A stretch of DNA of 64,000 bases from Thalassospira tepidiphila MCCC 1A03514 (GTDB lineage Bacteria; Pseudomonadota; Alphaproteobacteria; Rhodospirillales; Thalassospiraceae), in contig NZ_JPVZ01000003.1 in NCBI RefSeq assembly GCF_001662875.1, positions 248,001-312,000 on the forward strand, written 5' to 3'. Both the position numbers and the translations under genes were made by a program. This document shows, in pieces, positions 36,001 to 42,741 of the stretch. Positions within the stretch are counted from its first letter, which is position 1; every line of letters starts with the position of its first letter. The notes below the pieces were generated by a model. The model ran no database searches, was not told the DNA's origin, and saw nothing but the letters and a program-made list of their open reading frames with translations.

Positions 36001-38655
36001 AAAATAACGGCGACCGATGACACGTCGCTTACTGCATTAGGATCGATCATCAATGCAGGCGGGACGATCAACGCAGGGAACGATCTGCGTCTTGTCGCGG
36101 CGACAGGTGATGTCGTCAATATGTCGGCCACTGATCGCCTAACCGGCAGCCTTGGATATCAGGACATGTTGCTGTCCAGAGGCAAGATCTCAGCGGGCAA
36201 TTCACTGTCCATTGAGGCCGGCCGGGATATTCTGAACGAAGGAGCGGATATTTCCGCTGGTGGGGATGCTACCTTTGACGCGGGTGGGGATGTTGCCTTC
36301 ACGGCGACCGAGATTTCGCGCAATGTTGACTATGAGGTTCCGGGTTTCAGCCTTGAGCAACGTAGCACGCATAATCAGGGCTCCAATGTTGATATTAGTG
36401 GAAACCTTGCAATCAAATCTGGCGATAACATTACGGTTGCCGGAAGCCAGATTTCAGCAGGCGGGAACCTTGATCTTGAAGCAGATGGCAACATACAGGT
36501 CGTTGCTCTTCAGGATTACGAATACCAGCACAGCGAACGACGCAAAAGTAGTTCCTTTAACTCCGGCACGCGCGAGGCCCTGACATCTGTCATCTCGTCA
36601 CTGCAGGCTGGTGGAGCTCTGAACGTCGTTTCAGAAAATGGCGATGTTCTGATCAAGGCATCAAAGCTGTCCAGTGGCGAGCAAACCAAGCTTTCGGCAG
36701 AGGAAGGCCAGGTTGCGCTGCTCTCGAACACGGACTCCCTTTACGAACATAAAATCCGCGAATCATCAAACTTCGCATGGTTTAGTAATCGCGACACCGG
36801 TCATATCGATGAAACCGTTGTCATGACGGAAATCACCGCCGATGGCGGCTTGATCGTCAATGCTGGAAACGGCGTTGTGATTGAATATCGCGATACCGGA
36901 AATCTTGAGGAATCCGTCACAGCCCTTGCTGCAACGCCTGGCCTTGAATGGATGGGCGAGATGATGGCGCGTGATGACGCCACGTGGCACGCGGTTCAAG
37001 AAGTTCATCGAAGCTGGGATTACAAGGCTGAAGGCCTGAGTGGTGCTGGTGCCGCTGTTATTGCGATTGCAGTGACTGCCATCAGCATGGGTACAGGTGC
37101 AGGAGCCGCCTTGGGCGCAATGGCAGCCCAGGGCATGGGTGCCGGAGCTGTTGCCTCCGGCGTTGTTACCGCCGCCGTCTCCGCGGGCTTTACAGCACTG
37201 GCTAGCACGGCGGCCATTTCAATGATTAACAACAAAGGCGATCTTGGTGCTGTTCTGAAAGAGCTTGGTTCCTCTGCCACCCTGCGCTCCCTTGCCACCA
37301 GCATGGTGACCGCGGGCGTTACAGCCGGAATTCTTGGCACGATCAACGCTGACGGCACCGTAATTGATATTGGAAAAACGGCTGAAATTAGCGACCAGAT
37401 TGCCTATCAATCGATCCGGGCACTGACAAATACCGTCGCCAATGCTGCGATCAACGGTACGGATATTGGCGATACTTTAAAATCCAATCTGATCAGTGCG
37501 GTTGCCAGCATCGCTTCCGCCCAATTGGCAACCAAGATCGGCGATCTGGCAGGTGTCGATCAGTGGAACCTTGAAGACGGTGACATCCGTAAAGTCGTAA
37601 TGCATGCGGTTGCCGGGTGTGGCGTTGGGCAGCTTTCAAGTCAGAGCTGTGCCGCGGGCGCGATTGGTGCCGGGTTGCAGGAGGTGCTGGGCGATCAGAT
37701 TGATGCGATGTCCGACGATGAAGGGACCCGCGCACAGATTGCCGGTTTGGCCGGTGCAATTGCCGTTGCCGTGACGGGCGGGGACGCGGATGCGGTCAAT
37801 ACGGCATCTGAAATCGCCAATGCGGCCTGGACCTATAACAGGGAACTGCATCGGGAAGAAAAACAGCTTAACACCTTGCTCGCAGAGGAGATGAGCAAGG
37901 AGAGTGGACGGACTCCTTTCCAGGAACGCGAGCTACTTGACCGTGTGAGCTGCCAAATTGTTCAATGCGGTGCTACAACTGGGGCCATTGATCCGGAAAG
38001 CCCGCAATATGAGGAGATGATCGACGATCTTTGGGACCTTTATCCCAAGCAGATGGCAGTTCTTGCCGCAGCATCCGGTGTCATGACTTTTGAGAATGGT
38101 CAACCAGTTTACAGCTACACCCGGATGGATCAGGTCTTTGACAATGATGTTCCAATTGAAGCGCCAGGCCTTGTCTTTGATATCTTAACAGGTGGCGTAT
38201 CTGGGCTTGGTGGTGCAGCGGTAAAAGTCGGCAGCAAGGAACTTGCAGTTCTTGGCAAAGTCATCGTCCAGAACATGCTGGACAATCCCGCCGCGATTGG
38301 TGCAAGCGGTAAAGCAATCGCACAAAACGTTGCTGATGCTGCAAAGCAGGCGATGCAGAGAATTTCACAACGTAAGGAAAATATTGATACTATCAATGAT
38401 TTCTTTACAGGAGCTAAGTACTCACAAAAAGTGATAAATCAGATCAAAACAGGTGATTATCATGCATTCCCCGATAGTGTTCTCGCATTCCAAGAGGCAG
38501 GATATGTGACGAAAATTACTGGAGGAGATGGTGTCGTGCGGGACATGTTAAAGATTCCCGGAGAATACAACGGAAAGAAAGGCGTCTTTGAGTTCATTAA
38601 AGAAGCTGATGGAACTATTAATCACCGACTATTCAAGCAAAACCCGGAACAATGA
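33061..38655 (+). CDS. CdiA-like filamentous hemagglutinin / contact-dependent inhibition TpsA
   Basis: 1864 residues from ATG 33061, just after a purine-rich GGGGGGGCTGGGA; the frame is open back to 32965 but overlaps tpsB. A signal peptide (LSVTLSAVIVVQPVMAQ) precedes the TPS secretion domain (residues about 35-290) with VLANPNGITCNGCGF. Long beta-helical repeats follow, then a second FHA block at about 960-1310. A Gly/Ala-rich hydrophobic DUF637-like region sits at about 1325-1440 and a pretoxin region lies up to about 1770. From about 38365 the DNA turns AT-rich: the last 90 residues (KYSQKVINQIKTGDYHAFP to INHRLFKQNPEQ) are a separate toxin tip, probably a BECR-fold RNase. The next gene is its immunity protein. 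Confidence 0.85.
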   Translation: MLKSFATQILSVTLSAVIVVQPVMAQVVVDNQAAANNQASLDAARNGVPIVNIANPNGAGISHNKFKDFNVGVEGLILNNSRSVGQSQLGGVIAGNANLTSGSARLILNEVTGASRSNLLGYQEIFGQSAEYVLANPNGITCNGCGFINTPRATFSTGLPQFDSSGDFLGVDVDTGDILIDGAGLNAANVPYFDIISRTAKINADLHARDLSVITGRNTVNYASREAVAKSDIPEKPSISIDSSLLGGMYANRIRLVGTEQGVGVKVAGDLAASSGELTISADGKISVNNLTSAQNISVASAADSVTVTGTVQASQTTQIKADNAIEVQSEASVSGDHLQIEAARLENQGKIKGGQQTNIETSHIENTGTIIGNGGVSVVSDTLNNLGSGLIKSDADIIIQTDLTNEGGLEAEGKLDVASTNNLVVGGRLVGGGGLRLSAANDLTVDSEEVYSAGPAELTVGGQLINNGKLSIAGDLGGTIKTLINNGEIQVSENLALSVTSDFENRDIVFAAGDLSFLVGDTLFNNQGTLIAGGDIELVGIDDGNMALLDNASATIESLEGDIRIKTDELLNRKVAFSTSSQRTFQQRYAANQTTHPGCNTVPGAGISPEGCAYFPGSGVAHVPHPWKSNYTSYYSTESSSNGILVEVYQDVVSQDSSESVISSGRDLFVTGGTISNDKSQIQAGRDIELTGTSLANVGAQITRRLYHTASASNGFTRCYGGPCKWFEFTNARKLVESDIIDSHEAQIVAGGTFSGSFTGQVNNTTIVQGAVSLPSDGISYVDELVNSIPDPANIPVTTVPNGGVYVPPTPGLFTEAPEDRNYVYETRFEHTDFGTFYGSDYFFDQIGFDQSVVEDLPKRLGDAFFDTRLVREQVIAQTGQRFLNSTENDAAQMRQLIEAAAAQKQGLGLSVGTALSADQIAALTESIVWYVEEEVNGQTVLVPKLYLAGGDKADITAEGAIIAAADVSILADSIANSGKITATDDTSLTALGSIINAGGTINAGNDLRLVAATGDVVNMSATDRLTGSLGYQDMLLSRGKISAGNSLSIEAGRDILNEGADISAGGDATFDAGGDVAFTATEISRNVDYEVPGFSLEQRSTHNQGSNVDISGNLAIKSGDNITVAGSQISAGGNLDLEADGNIQVVALQDYEYQHSERRKSSSFNSGTREALTSVISSLQAGGALNVVSENGDVLIKASKLSSGEQTKLSAEEGQVALLSNTDSLYEHKIRESSNFAWFSNRDTGHIDETVVMTEITADGGLIVNAGNGVVIEYRDTGNLEESVTALAATPGLEWMGEMMARDDATWHAVQEVHRSWDYKAEGLSGAGAAVIAIAVTAISMGTGAGAALGAMAAQGMGAGAVASGVVTAAVSAGFTALASTAAISMINNKGDLGAVLKELGSSATLRSLATSMVTAGVTAGILGTINADGTVIDIGKTAEISDQIAYQSIRALTNTVANAAINGTDIGDTLKSNLISAVASIASAQLATKIGDLAGVDQWNLEDGDIRKVVMHAVAGCGVGQLSSQSCAAGAIGAGLQEVLGDQIDAMSDDEGTRAQIAGLAGAIAVAVTGGDADAVNTASEIANAAWTYNRELHREEKQLNTLLAEEMSKESGRTPFQERELLDRVSCQIVQCGATTGAIDPESPQYEEMIDDLWDLYPKQMAVLAAASGVMTFENGQPVYSYTRMDQVFDNDVPIEAPGLVFDILTGGVSGLGGAAVKVGSKELAVLGKVIVQNMLDNPAAIGASGKAIAQNVADAAKQAMQRISQRKENIDTINDFFTGAKYSQKVINQIKTGDYHAFPDSVLAFQEAGYVTKITGGDGVVRDMLKIPGEYNGKKGVFEFIKEADGTINHRLFKQNPEQ

Positions 38656-38658
38656 GTT

Positions 38659-38988
38659 ATGTGCCCTATTTGGTCTACGAAAATAGATTCTATCTTGAGT
38701 GTTGGATTTTCAGCCAATCACTTAGGAATAAAAAACTGGGTTTTAGATCGGGAAAAAGCTGCTCGGGCAATCACTCAGCTTGAGAACTTAAAAATTGCGG
38801 TGCTTGGCGGTGATGTATTCGAAATTGAAGACGGAAAAATATATCAGACTTATGACAGTTGGTATTGCGATCAAAAAGATGACGAGAATGAACAGAATTT
38901 TACAAAAAGAAGTATATTAGAAGCCAAAGAATATATTTTGAATTACCCTAAAGGAAAGGTGGGTTTTGCAATAGTTCCGAAAACATAA
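38659..38988 (+). CDS. Imm40-family immunity protein (CdiI)
   Basis: 109 residues starting 3 bases after the cdiA stop. The Imm40 pattern is visible: IWSTKIDSILSVGFSANHLGIKNWVLDREKA at the N-terminus (within residues 4-35), IAVLGGDVFEIEDGKI, DSWYCDQ and AKEYILNYPKG. It should bind and block the toxin tip of the adjacent CdiA and protect sister cells. AT-rich like the toxin tip, so the two probably moved together. An ATG at 38652 opens a different frame that does not resemble a family. Confidence 0.82.
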   Translation: MCPIWSTKIDSILSVGFSANHLGIKNWVLDREKAARAITQLENLKIAVLGGDVFEIEDGKIYQTYDSWYCDQKDDENEQNFTKRSILEAKEYILNYPKGKVGFAIVPKT

Positions 38989-39015
38989 TAATTCAGGAAT
39001 GCGAGAAGGGGCAGG

Positions 39016-39040
39016 AAAGGGAGTGGATTTATTTTCTGAA
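39016..39040 (+). repeat. Diverged REP-like element downstream of the Imm40 gene
   Basis: Reads AAAGGGAGTGGATTTATTTT then CTGAA. It resembles the better-preserved REP-like sequence at 39132-39157 (purine run, then a TTTATTTT-type tail and GAA). Same orientation as that copy. Probably an older copy of the element mobilised by the nearby transposase. Confidence 0.45.
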
Positions 39041-39131
39041 AGATATTTGCTTAAACTCAAAATTGAATGTCATTTGTGAAACAAGCAATCAGAACGCCAT
39101 ACAGTTAAATGGGTAAACTGTGATTTACGGG

Positions 39132-39923
39132 AAAAAGGGGACAGATTTATTTTTGAACAGATATGGTATGTTTGTCGCATATCACAGGAAGCCGATTAAA
39201 CATGCCCCGTACCGGACGCCTTATCCTGCCAGATTTTCCGCACCACATTGTGCAACGCGGGCATAACCGCCAGACTGTGTTTGCATCGCCTGCGGACTGT
39301 CATTATTACCTTGATATTCTCCAAGAATTCAGCAAGGCATTGGACGTAAAGGTATATGCCTTTTGCCTGATGACGAACCACGTTCACCTGTTGCTTGATC
39401 CGGGCACGGATCTCGAGCGGGCATCATGCCTTGTGAAAACGCTTGCCGGTCGAATGACCAGATACCGCAATAAGCTCGAAGGCCGCTCAGGTACCCTCTG
39501 GGAAGGACGGTTCAAATCAAGCCCGGTTCAAACGGGCACATATCTTCTCGAATGCTGCCGCTATATCGAATTGAACCCGGTGCGTGCCGGGATGGTAACG
39601 GAAGCTGGTAAGTACGATTGGTCGAGCTATTCGCTTCGCACCGACACTAAGCCTGATAACTGGCTGAGTCCGCTTCCGGGCACCAAGCTATGGGGAACCG
39701 GAAAGAGGTGGCGAGAACGCTATGCTGAGTTCGTCAAAGAAGGGATTTCCGAAGAGTGCTACCAGCAAATTCACAATGCAGTTAAACGCAATCAATTGAC
39801 CGGAAATTCCAGATTTGTCGATGAAATCGCTCAAATCATCGGCACAAGAGTTGAGCAAAGAGGGCCTGGACGACCGCCAAAAAACTGACATGGGAGCAGA
39901 AAAATAGATCTGTCCCCTTTTTT
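39132..39923 (+). mobile_element. REP-associated transposase element bounded by inverted REP-like sequences
   Basis: A single transposase gene bounded by AAAAAGGGGACAGATTTATT (start of the left copy, 39132-39157) and its near-perfect inverted copy at 39898-39923 (AGAAAAATAGATCTGTCCCC then TTTTTT). The purine run, GGGACAGAT core and A/T tail are the widespread REP-like sequence that accompanies TnpA-REP genes. The right end cuts directly into a TNT toxin fragment, so this unit entered, or recombined at, an orphan toxin cassette. Confidence 0.75.
39202..39888 (+). CDS. REP-associated tyrosine transposase (RAYT, Y1 family)
   Basis: 228 residues from ATG 39202; the frame extends upstream to 39163 without a ribosome site. 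Seen are the Y1-type HUH core FPHHIVQRGHNRQTVF, then VYAFCLMTNHVHLLLDP carrying the metal-binding HxH, the conserved GRMTRYRNKLEGRSGTLWEGRFKSSPVQTGTYLLECCRYIELNPVRAGMV region (within residues 80-135), and a catalytic tyrosine there. It should nick single-stranded REP hairpins and move or amplify them. Flanked by inverted REP-like sequences; intact. Confidence 0.88.
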   Translation: MPRTGRLILPDFPHHIVQRGHNRQTVFASPADCHYYLDILQEFSKALDVKVYAFCLMTNHVHLLLDPGTDLERASCLVKTLAGRMTRYRNKLEGRSGTLWEGRFKSSPVQTGTYLLECCRYIELNPVRAGMVTEAGKYDWSSYSLRTDTKPDNWLSPLPGTKLWGTGKRWRERYAEFVKEGISEECYQQIHNAVKRNQLTGNSRFVDEIAQIIGTRVEQRGPGRPPKN

Positions 39924-40151
39924 CCTGTTGTCGCTGATGTAGGCGTGCCGTTTGAGCAGCGCTCGCTACCTTCGAAAGACAAAATAGAGAGATCACTAAT
40001 AAAGTATGAGGTCTTAAAACCGATTGAAGGCGTAAAGCCAGGGACTGCAGCTCCTTGGTTTGATCAGCCCGGCGGCTGCACTCAACACAAACTGCCCATG
40101 AAGATCGAAGAGCTAATCGAACAGGGTTATATCAGGAAAATCAGTGGATGA
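39924..40151 (+). pseudogene. Truncated TNT-domain toxin tip (NAD glycohydrolase type)
   Basis: An open frame that starts at the REP-like boundary without a proper start codon (first possible is GTG 39945). It reads DVGVPFEQRSLPS, LIKYEVLKPIEGVKPG, APWFDQPGGCTQHKLP and ends EQGYIRKISG. This is the C-terminal three quarters of the TNT domain, whose members hydrolyse NAD+. The glutamine in GGCTQ corresponds to the conserved Q of the family. The N-terminal part of the domain, with its RFG-type segment, is missing, cut at the REP-like sequence. Stop and start overlap (ATGA) with the Imm63 gene, the usual toxin-immunity junction. Confidence 0.78.
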
Positions 40152-40804
40152 TTGAAATAGAAACGAAGATCAAAGAACGCTACGCACAACTTAGCGAGCT
40201 TTTTTTCGGTCACCGTAAGGAGTTTCCTTTCAAGTTCTTTGTTCGGGATGACGGCGGAGGATGCCATGTCGAGTATGATGCAACCGGCAAATTAAGTTTG
40301 GTTGGTACAGATCGCGGTAATGAAACCTATCGAGATGAAACATATGACTTGAACGAGCTTATGTATTGGATTTTCCGAAACTTAGCATTTTCTGTTGCTC
40401 AAGCTTATGAGTTTAAACACCGTCATCCAACAGATGACAGTCGAAGAATATGGTTTCCCAAGGCAATAGAAGAGATCTCAAAAATATCCGATGATTGGGG
40501 CGTCAGAATGAAGAAAGAACAGGATGAGATTCTTCTCAAACATCCGTTCAACGACGATCCGTTTGGCCTGCTAAGCCCTGATTGGACGGCTTCTATGCCA
40601 AACAAATACACAGTAAGATACGAAGAGGCAGGCAGCATCTTTGATTACGACCTCGAACCTGCAGGAGATGGTGCGATTTTTTACCGTAATTCAGTTCGGG
40701 TAAGTGCAGGAAACAAGGCACCAGAGCCAATCCACGCGGTGCGTGTTGAAGAATGGCTAAAAAAGAAGTTCCGCGTCGAAGTTAATTGTGGTCAGAATCA
40801 GTAA
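40148..40804 (+). CDS. Imm63-family immunity protein, orphan
   Basis: 218 residues. The pattern of DGGGCHVEYDATGKLSLVGTDRG, DLNELMYWIFRNLAFSVAQAYEFKHRHPTDDSRRIWF (within residues 60-100), then SDDWGVRMKKEQDEILLKHPF fits the Imm63 family. It overlaps the TNT fragment by ATGA, so its original partner was the TNT toxin. With the toxin truncated it is an orphan that could still protect against TNT-armed neighbours. The reading frame is intact and AT-rich. A further 70 residues after the family core (YTVRYEEAGSIFDYDLEP) are less conserved. Confidence 0.75.
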   Translation: MIEIETKIKERYAQLSELFFGHRKEFPFKFFVRDDGGGCHVEYDATGKLSLVGTDRGNETYRDETYDLNELMYWIFRNLAFSVAQAYEFKHRHPTDDSRRIWFPKAIEEISKISDDWGVRMKKEQDEILLKHPFNDDPFGLLSPDWTASMPNKYTVRYEEAGSIFDYDLEPAGDGAIFYRNSVRVSAGNKAPEPIHAVRVEEWLKKKFRVEVNCGQNQ

Positions 40805-40922
40805 GTACAAATCGACGTCCTGACTTGATCCCCGCGTGCTGACATAATCTATCTGTGAGTGCCCGCAGCTGCTCAGGCGTGGCTAGCGCCGACATTCAGC
40901 TTGATATTATGTGGTAAAAGCT

Positions 40923-41029
40923 AAAAAGGGGAGGGGCTCTTTTTTCAACTAGAAAATCAACAGCTTGTGGCGCCGAAGCCATGGACTATTGAGAGCGTTC
41001 AAGAGGTGGGGAGCTCGCCCTTACAATGA
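40923..41029 (+). pseudogene. REP-like remnant followed by a probable toxin C-terminal fragment
   Basis: 40923-40948 (AAAAAGGGGA, then GGGGCTCTTTTTTCAA) resembles the REP-like elements. The frame from 40925 reads GEGLFFQLENQQLVAPKPWT then IESVQEVGSSPLQ and a TGA that overlaps the ATG of the next gene. Length, position and the ATGA junction suit the leftover tail of a toxin, but no family is recognisable in 34 residues. The rest of 40805-41025 shows nothing else I can support. Confidence 0.4.
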
Positions 41030-41316
41030 CTGAACACCAACGACAACGAATTGTAGAAATACTTTTACGGCTTTCCTCGCTTTTAATGACTGGAAATCCT
41101 GATTCCAAATGGGGCCATAAACTTGAAGTGTTGGCCGGGAAAGACACACTCTGTTCTGAAGACCTTAGGCTACAGGTTAAGGGACTGTTTGGAGGGATGG
41201 GGTCATTGAATGATATCGTCCTTTTCCATTCCGATGGTACAGTTGACAGGAACGGGAGTACTGAATTTGATATGCTGTGTTCCCAGCTTTATGAACTTTT
41301 GCGATCATCGGCGTAG
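41026..41316 (+). CDS. Small immunity-like protein, family not named
   Basis: 96 residues: an N-terminal helix (QRQRIVEILLRLSSLL), then NPDSKWGHKLEVLAGK and a strongly patterned GLFGGMGSLNDIVLFHSDG near the middle, ending FDMLCSQLYELLRS. I recognise the GMGSLNDIVL block as common among small proteins downstream of polymorphic toxins but cannot give a firm family name. Its start overlaps the stop of a probable toxin tail. It is AT-rich and lies in the row of orphan cassettes, so an immunity role is inferred from position. Confidence 0.6.
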   Translation: MTEHQRQRIVEILLRLSSLLMTGNPDSKWGHKLEVLAGKDTLCSEDLRLQVKGLFGGMGSLNDIVLFHSDGTVDRNGSTEFDMLCSQLYELLRSSA

Positions 41317-41347
41317 GGAGGCTGTCAGTTTGCAGCGGACAAAAAGA

Positions 41348-41371
41348 AGAAAAATAGATCTGTCCCCTTTT
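41348..41371 (-). repeat. REP-like element between orphan cassettes
   Basis: AGAAAAATAGATCTGTCCCC then TTTT, matching the right end of the transposase element (39898-39921) in the same orientation base for base. The DNA just after it (41374-41432) reads LGEIVSAYPPDLPP in frame, which resembles the TAYP-type end of EndoU toxins, and the following gene is MafI-like. So this copy too appears to border a truncated toxin tail, though that reading is weak. Confidence 0.65.
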
Positions 41372-41429
41372 CCCTTGGCGAGATTGTATCTGCATATCCT
41401 CCAGACCTACCACCAAATCCGAGGCCGTT

Positions 41430-41744
41430 ATGTGTTGGGGTAATAAAGATAGAGATTGGAACAAGCTCGTTTCTGATATTCAGTCAGAAATCGATGCTAA
41501 CACCACTATTATTCCTTCAAATCACCTAGATTATATTCAGCACTATCTTGATCACGACGAATATAGCATGGCATTTGAATACCTTTACCTTGAAATAATG
41601 GAGAGAGAAGACTCTCATTTTACTCTCGGTAAGGAAAAAGCACTTGAAATAGCACTTTTTTTTGGACTGGATGATGAGAATGAGTGCATGGTTGACGGTA
41701 AATTTTGGCCAAAATTCAAATCGTTTTTAGAACGAAAAACATAA
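41430..41744 (+). CDS. MafI-like orphan immunity protein
   Basis: 104 residues: WNKLVSDIQSEID, then HLDYIQHYLDHDEYSMAFEYLYLEIMERE and LGKEKALEIALFFGLDDE. The acidic EYSMAFEYL block and the layout resemble MafI-family immunity proteins, which protect against MafB toxins (often EndoU nucleases) and are also found downstream of CdiA tips. No intact toxin precedes it. It sits 60 bases after a REP-like copy. The frame is intact, AT-rich and lacks a strong ribosome site. Confidence 0.6.
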   Translation: MCWGNKDRDWNKLVSDIQSEIDANTTIIPSNHLDYIQHYLDHDEYSMAFEYLYLEIMEREDSHFTLGKEKALEIALFFGLDDENECMVDGKFWPKFKSFLERKT

Positions 41745-41791
41745 TTCAAAAATTGAGCGTAGGATTATAGCCGCCGGTCATATCGTTATGA

Positions 41792-42148
41792 CCGCCCCCG
41801 TTGTCGGGGCAACGGCATCCTGTGACTGATGTGGTTTACGACCAGCGTGGGTGACCGATTTTTGATAATGACACGGTTTTTGATACTCGGTTTACTGGTT
41901 CAGATTTTGGCAGCGCTAGTTATCAAACACAGATGAGAATGGCTACACGGGATTTGCGTGCAAATATTTAAACGAACCCGCAGCTAAGAGCACAGTTCGA
42001 CACTTCGCCGTTGCGGGCGATCCAGTCGGGTCATGCAAAGACTCCCGGCTATACGTGGCATCACCATCAAGATACAGGCCGAATGCAGCTTGTTGACGAG
42101 ACTGTTCACAGAGAAACCGGTCACATAGGTGGTGAAGCAATGAGTTGA
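41792..42148 (+). pseudogene. Decayed HNH-type nuclease toxin tip with two in-frame stops
   Basis: One frame reads LSGQRHPVTDVVYDQRG, TGA (41852), PIFDNDTVFDTRFTG then YQTQMRMATRDLRANI, TAA (41969), TNPQLRAQFDTSPLRAIQSG and PGYTWHHHQDTGRMQLVDET then TGHIGGEAMS and TGA (42146). The WHHH...GRMQLV...H...GHIGG pattern is that of HNH/WHH nuclease toxins at CdiA C-termini. Both stops are single-codon lesions in an otherwise continuous domain of about 118 codons, so it is a recent pseudogene. The immunity gene follows directly. Confidence 0.85.
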
Positions 42149-42159
42149 GGGCAGCAAAA

Positions 42160-42543
42160 ATGGCTGGTTTTCGTCTGACAAAAGACAACTGTGATGACAT
42201 CGGTTTTGCAAAATCATGCTTGCTAGCAGGCGTTGTAACCTTTGACGAGTTTAAGCAGTGGCTGTTTTGGGTTATTGAGAATGAAAGCGAGGTCCCAGCT
42301 TATTTTTGGGATATTATTGACCTTCAGGAGTCTTATGAGTTCAAACCCCTTCAGCTCATGGGGTTTAATCCGTACTGGTTGCATAAAGATGATGAAAATG
42401 CCGCACTAGACGGAATCGGGTTCAAAAGATGGTCAAATTTTGCAAGTGACTCAAGATCGCGTACTGAGGCATTGCAAAAACTAGCTGAGAATCCACATGT
42501 CGAAAAACGTTTCAGGGCGGCATTCCCGTTTATTGAATTGTGA
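42160..42543 (+). CDS. Immunity protein partner of the HNH toxin remnant
   Basis: 127 residues from ATG 42160 with GAGGGC about 9 bases upstream (a TTG at 42145 overlapping the toxin stop is also possible). Sequence: FRLTKDNCDDIGFAKSC, FKQWLFWVIENESEVPAYFWDIIDL, PLQLMGFNPYWLHKDDENAALDGIGF. Acidic overall, as expected of an inhibitor for a basic nuclease. I do not recognise a named family. Position immediately after the HNH nuclease pseudogene makes it the cognate immunity protein by inference. The frame is intact although the toxin is dead. Confidence 0.62.
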   Translation: MAGFRLTKDNCDDIGFAKSCLLAGVVTFDEFKQWLFWVIENESEVPAYFWDIIDLQESYEFKPLQLMGFNPYWLHKDDENAALDGIGFKRWSNFASDSRSRTEALQKLAENPHVEKRFRAAFPFIEL

Positions 42544-42636
42544 AAGTCATTGTATTCCGCCGAGGTTTACAAACCTTGTTGCTCTGGTAAGGAAAAATCC
42601 GAAAGCCTGACGGAAAATCACCTGACGTTAAAAGTC

Positions 42637-42673
42637 GGGAATGTGCGGGATTTGCTGTGAGCCGCACATTCCC
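42637..42673. repeat. Long perfect hairpin between the CDI region and the ABC importer
   Basis: GGGAATGTGCGG (42637-42648) pairs perfectly with CCGCACATTCCC (42662-42673) over 12 bases, loop 13. There is no T-tract on either strand, so it may be a Rho-assisted end for the converging genes or a leftover element end. Another imperfect pairing (gcctgac / gtcaggc) lies just downstream. Confidence 0.5.
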
Positions 42674-42741
42674 TGTGCCTGAGCCTGTCGGGTGGTGGCA
42701 AGTCAGGCAGGTGTTTGTTTTTGTCGCTTTGTTTGCGGGGC

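Noticed and set aside
39201..39888. The transposase as a full insertion sequence of the IS200/IS605 type with TnpB
   Set aside because: No TnpB gene is present, and the flanking short inverted REP-like sequences fit a REP-associated (domesticated) transposase instead.
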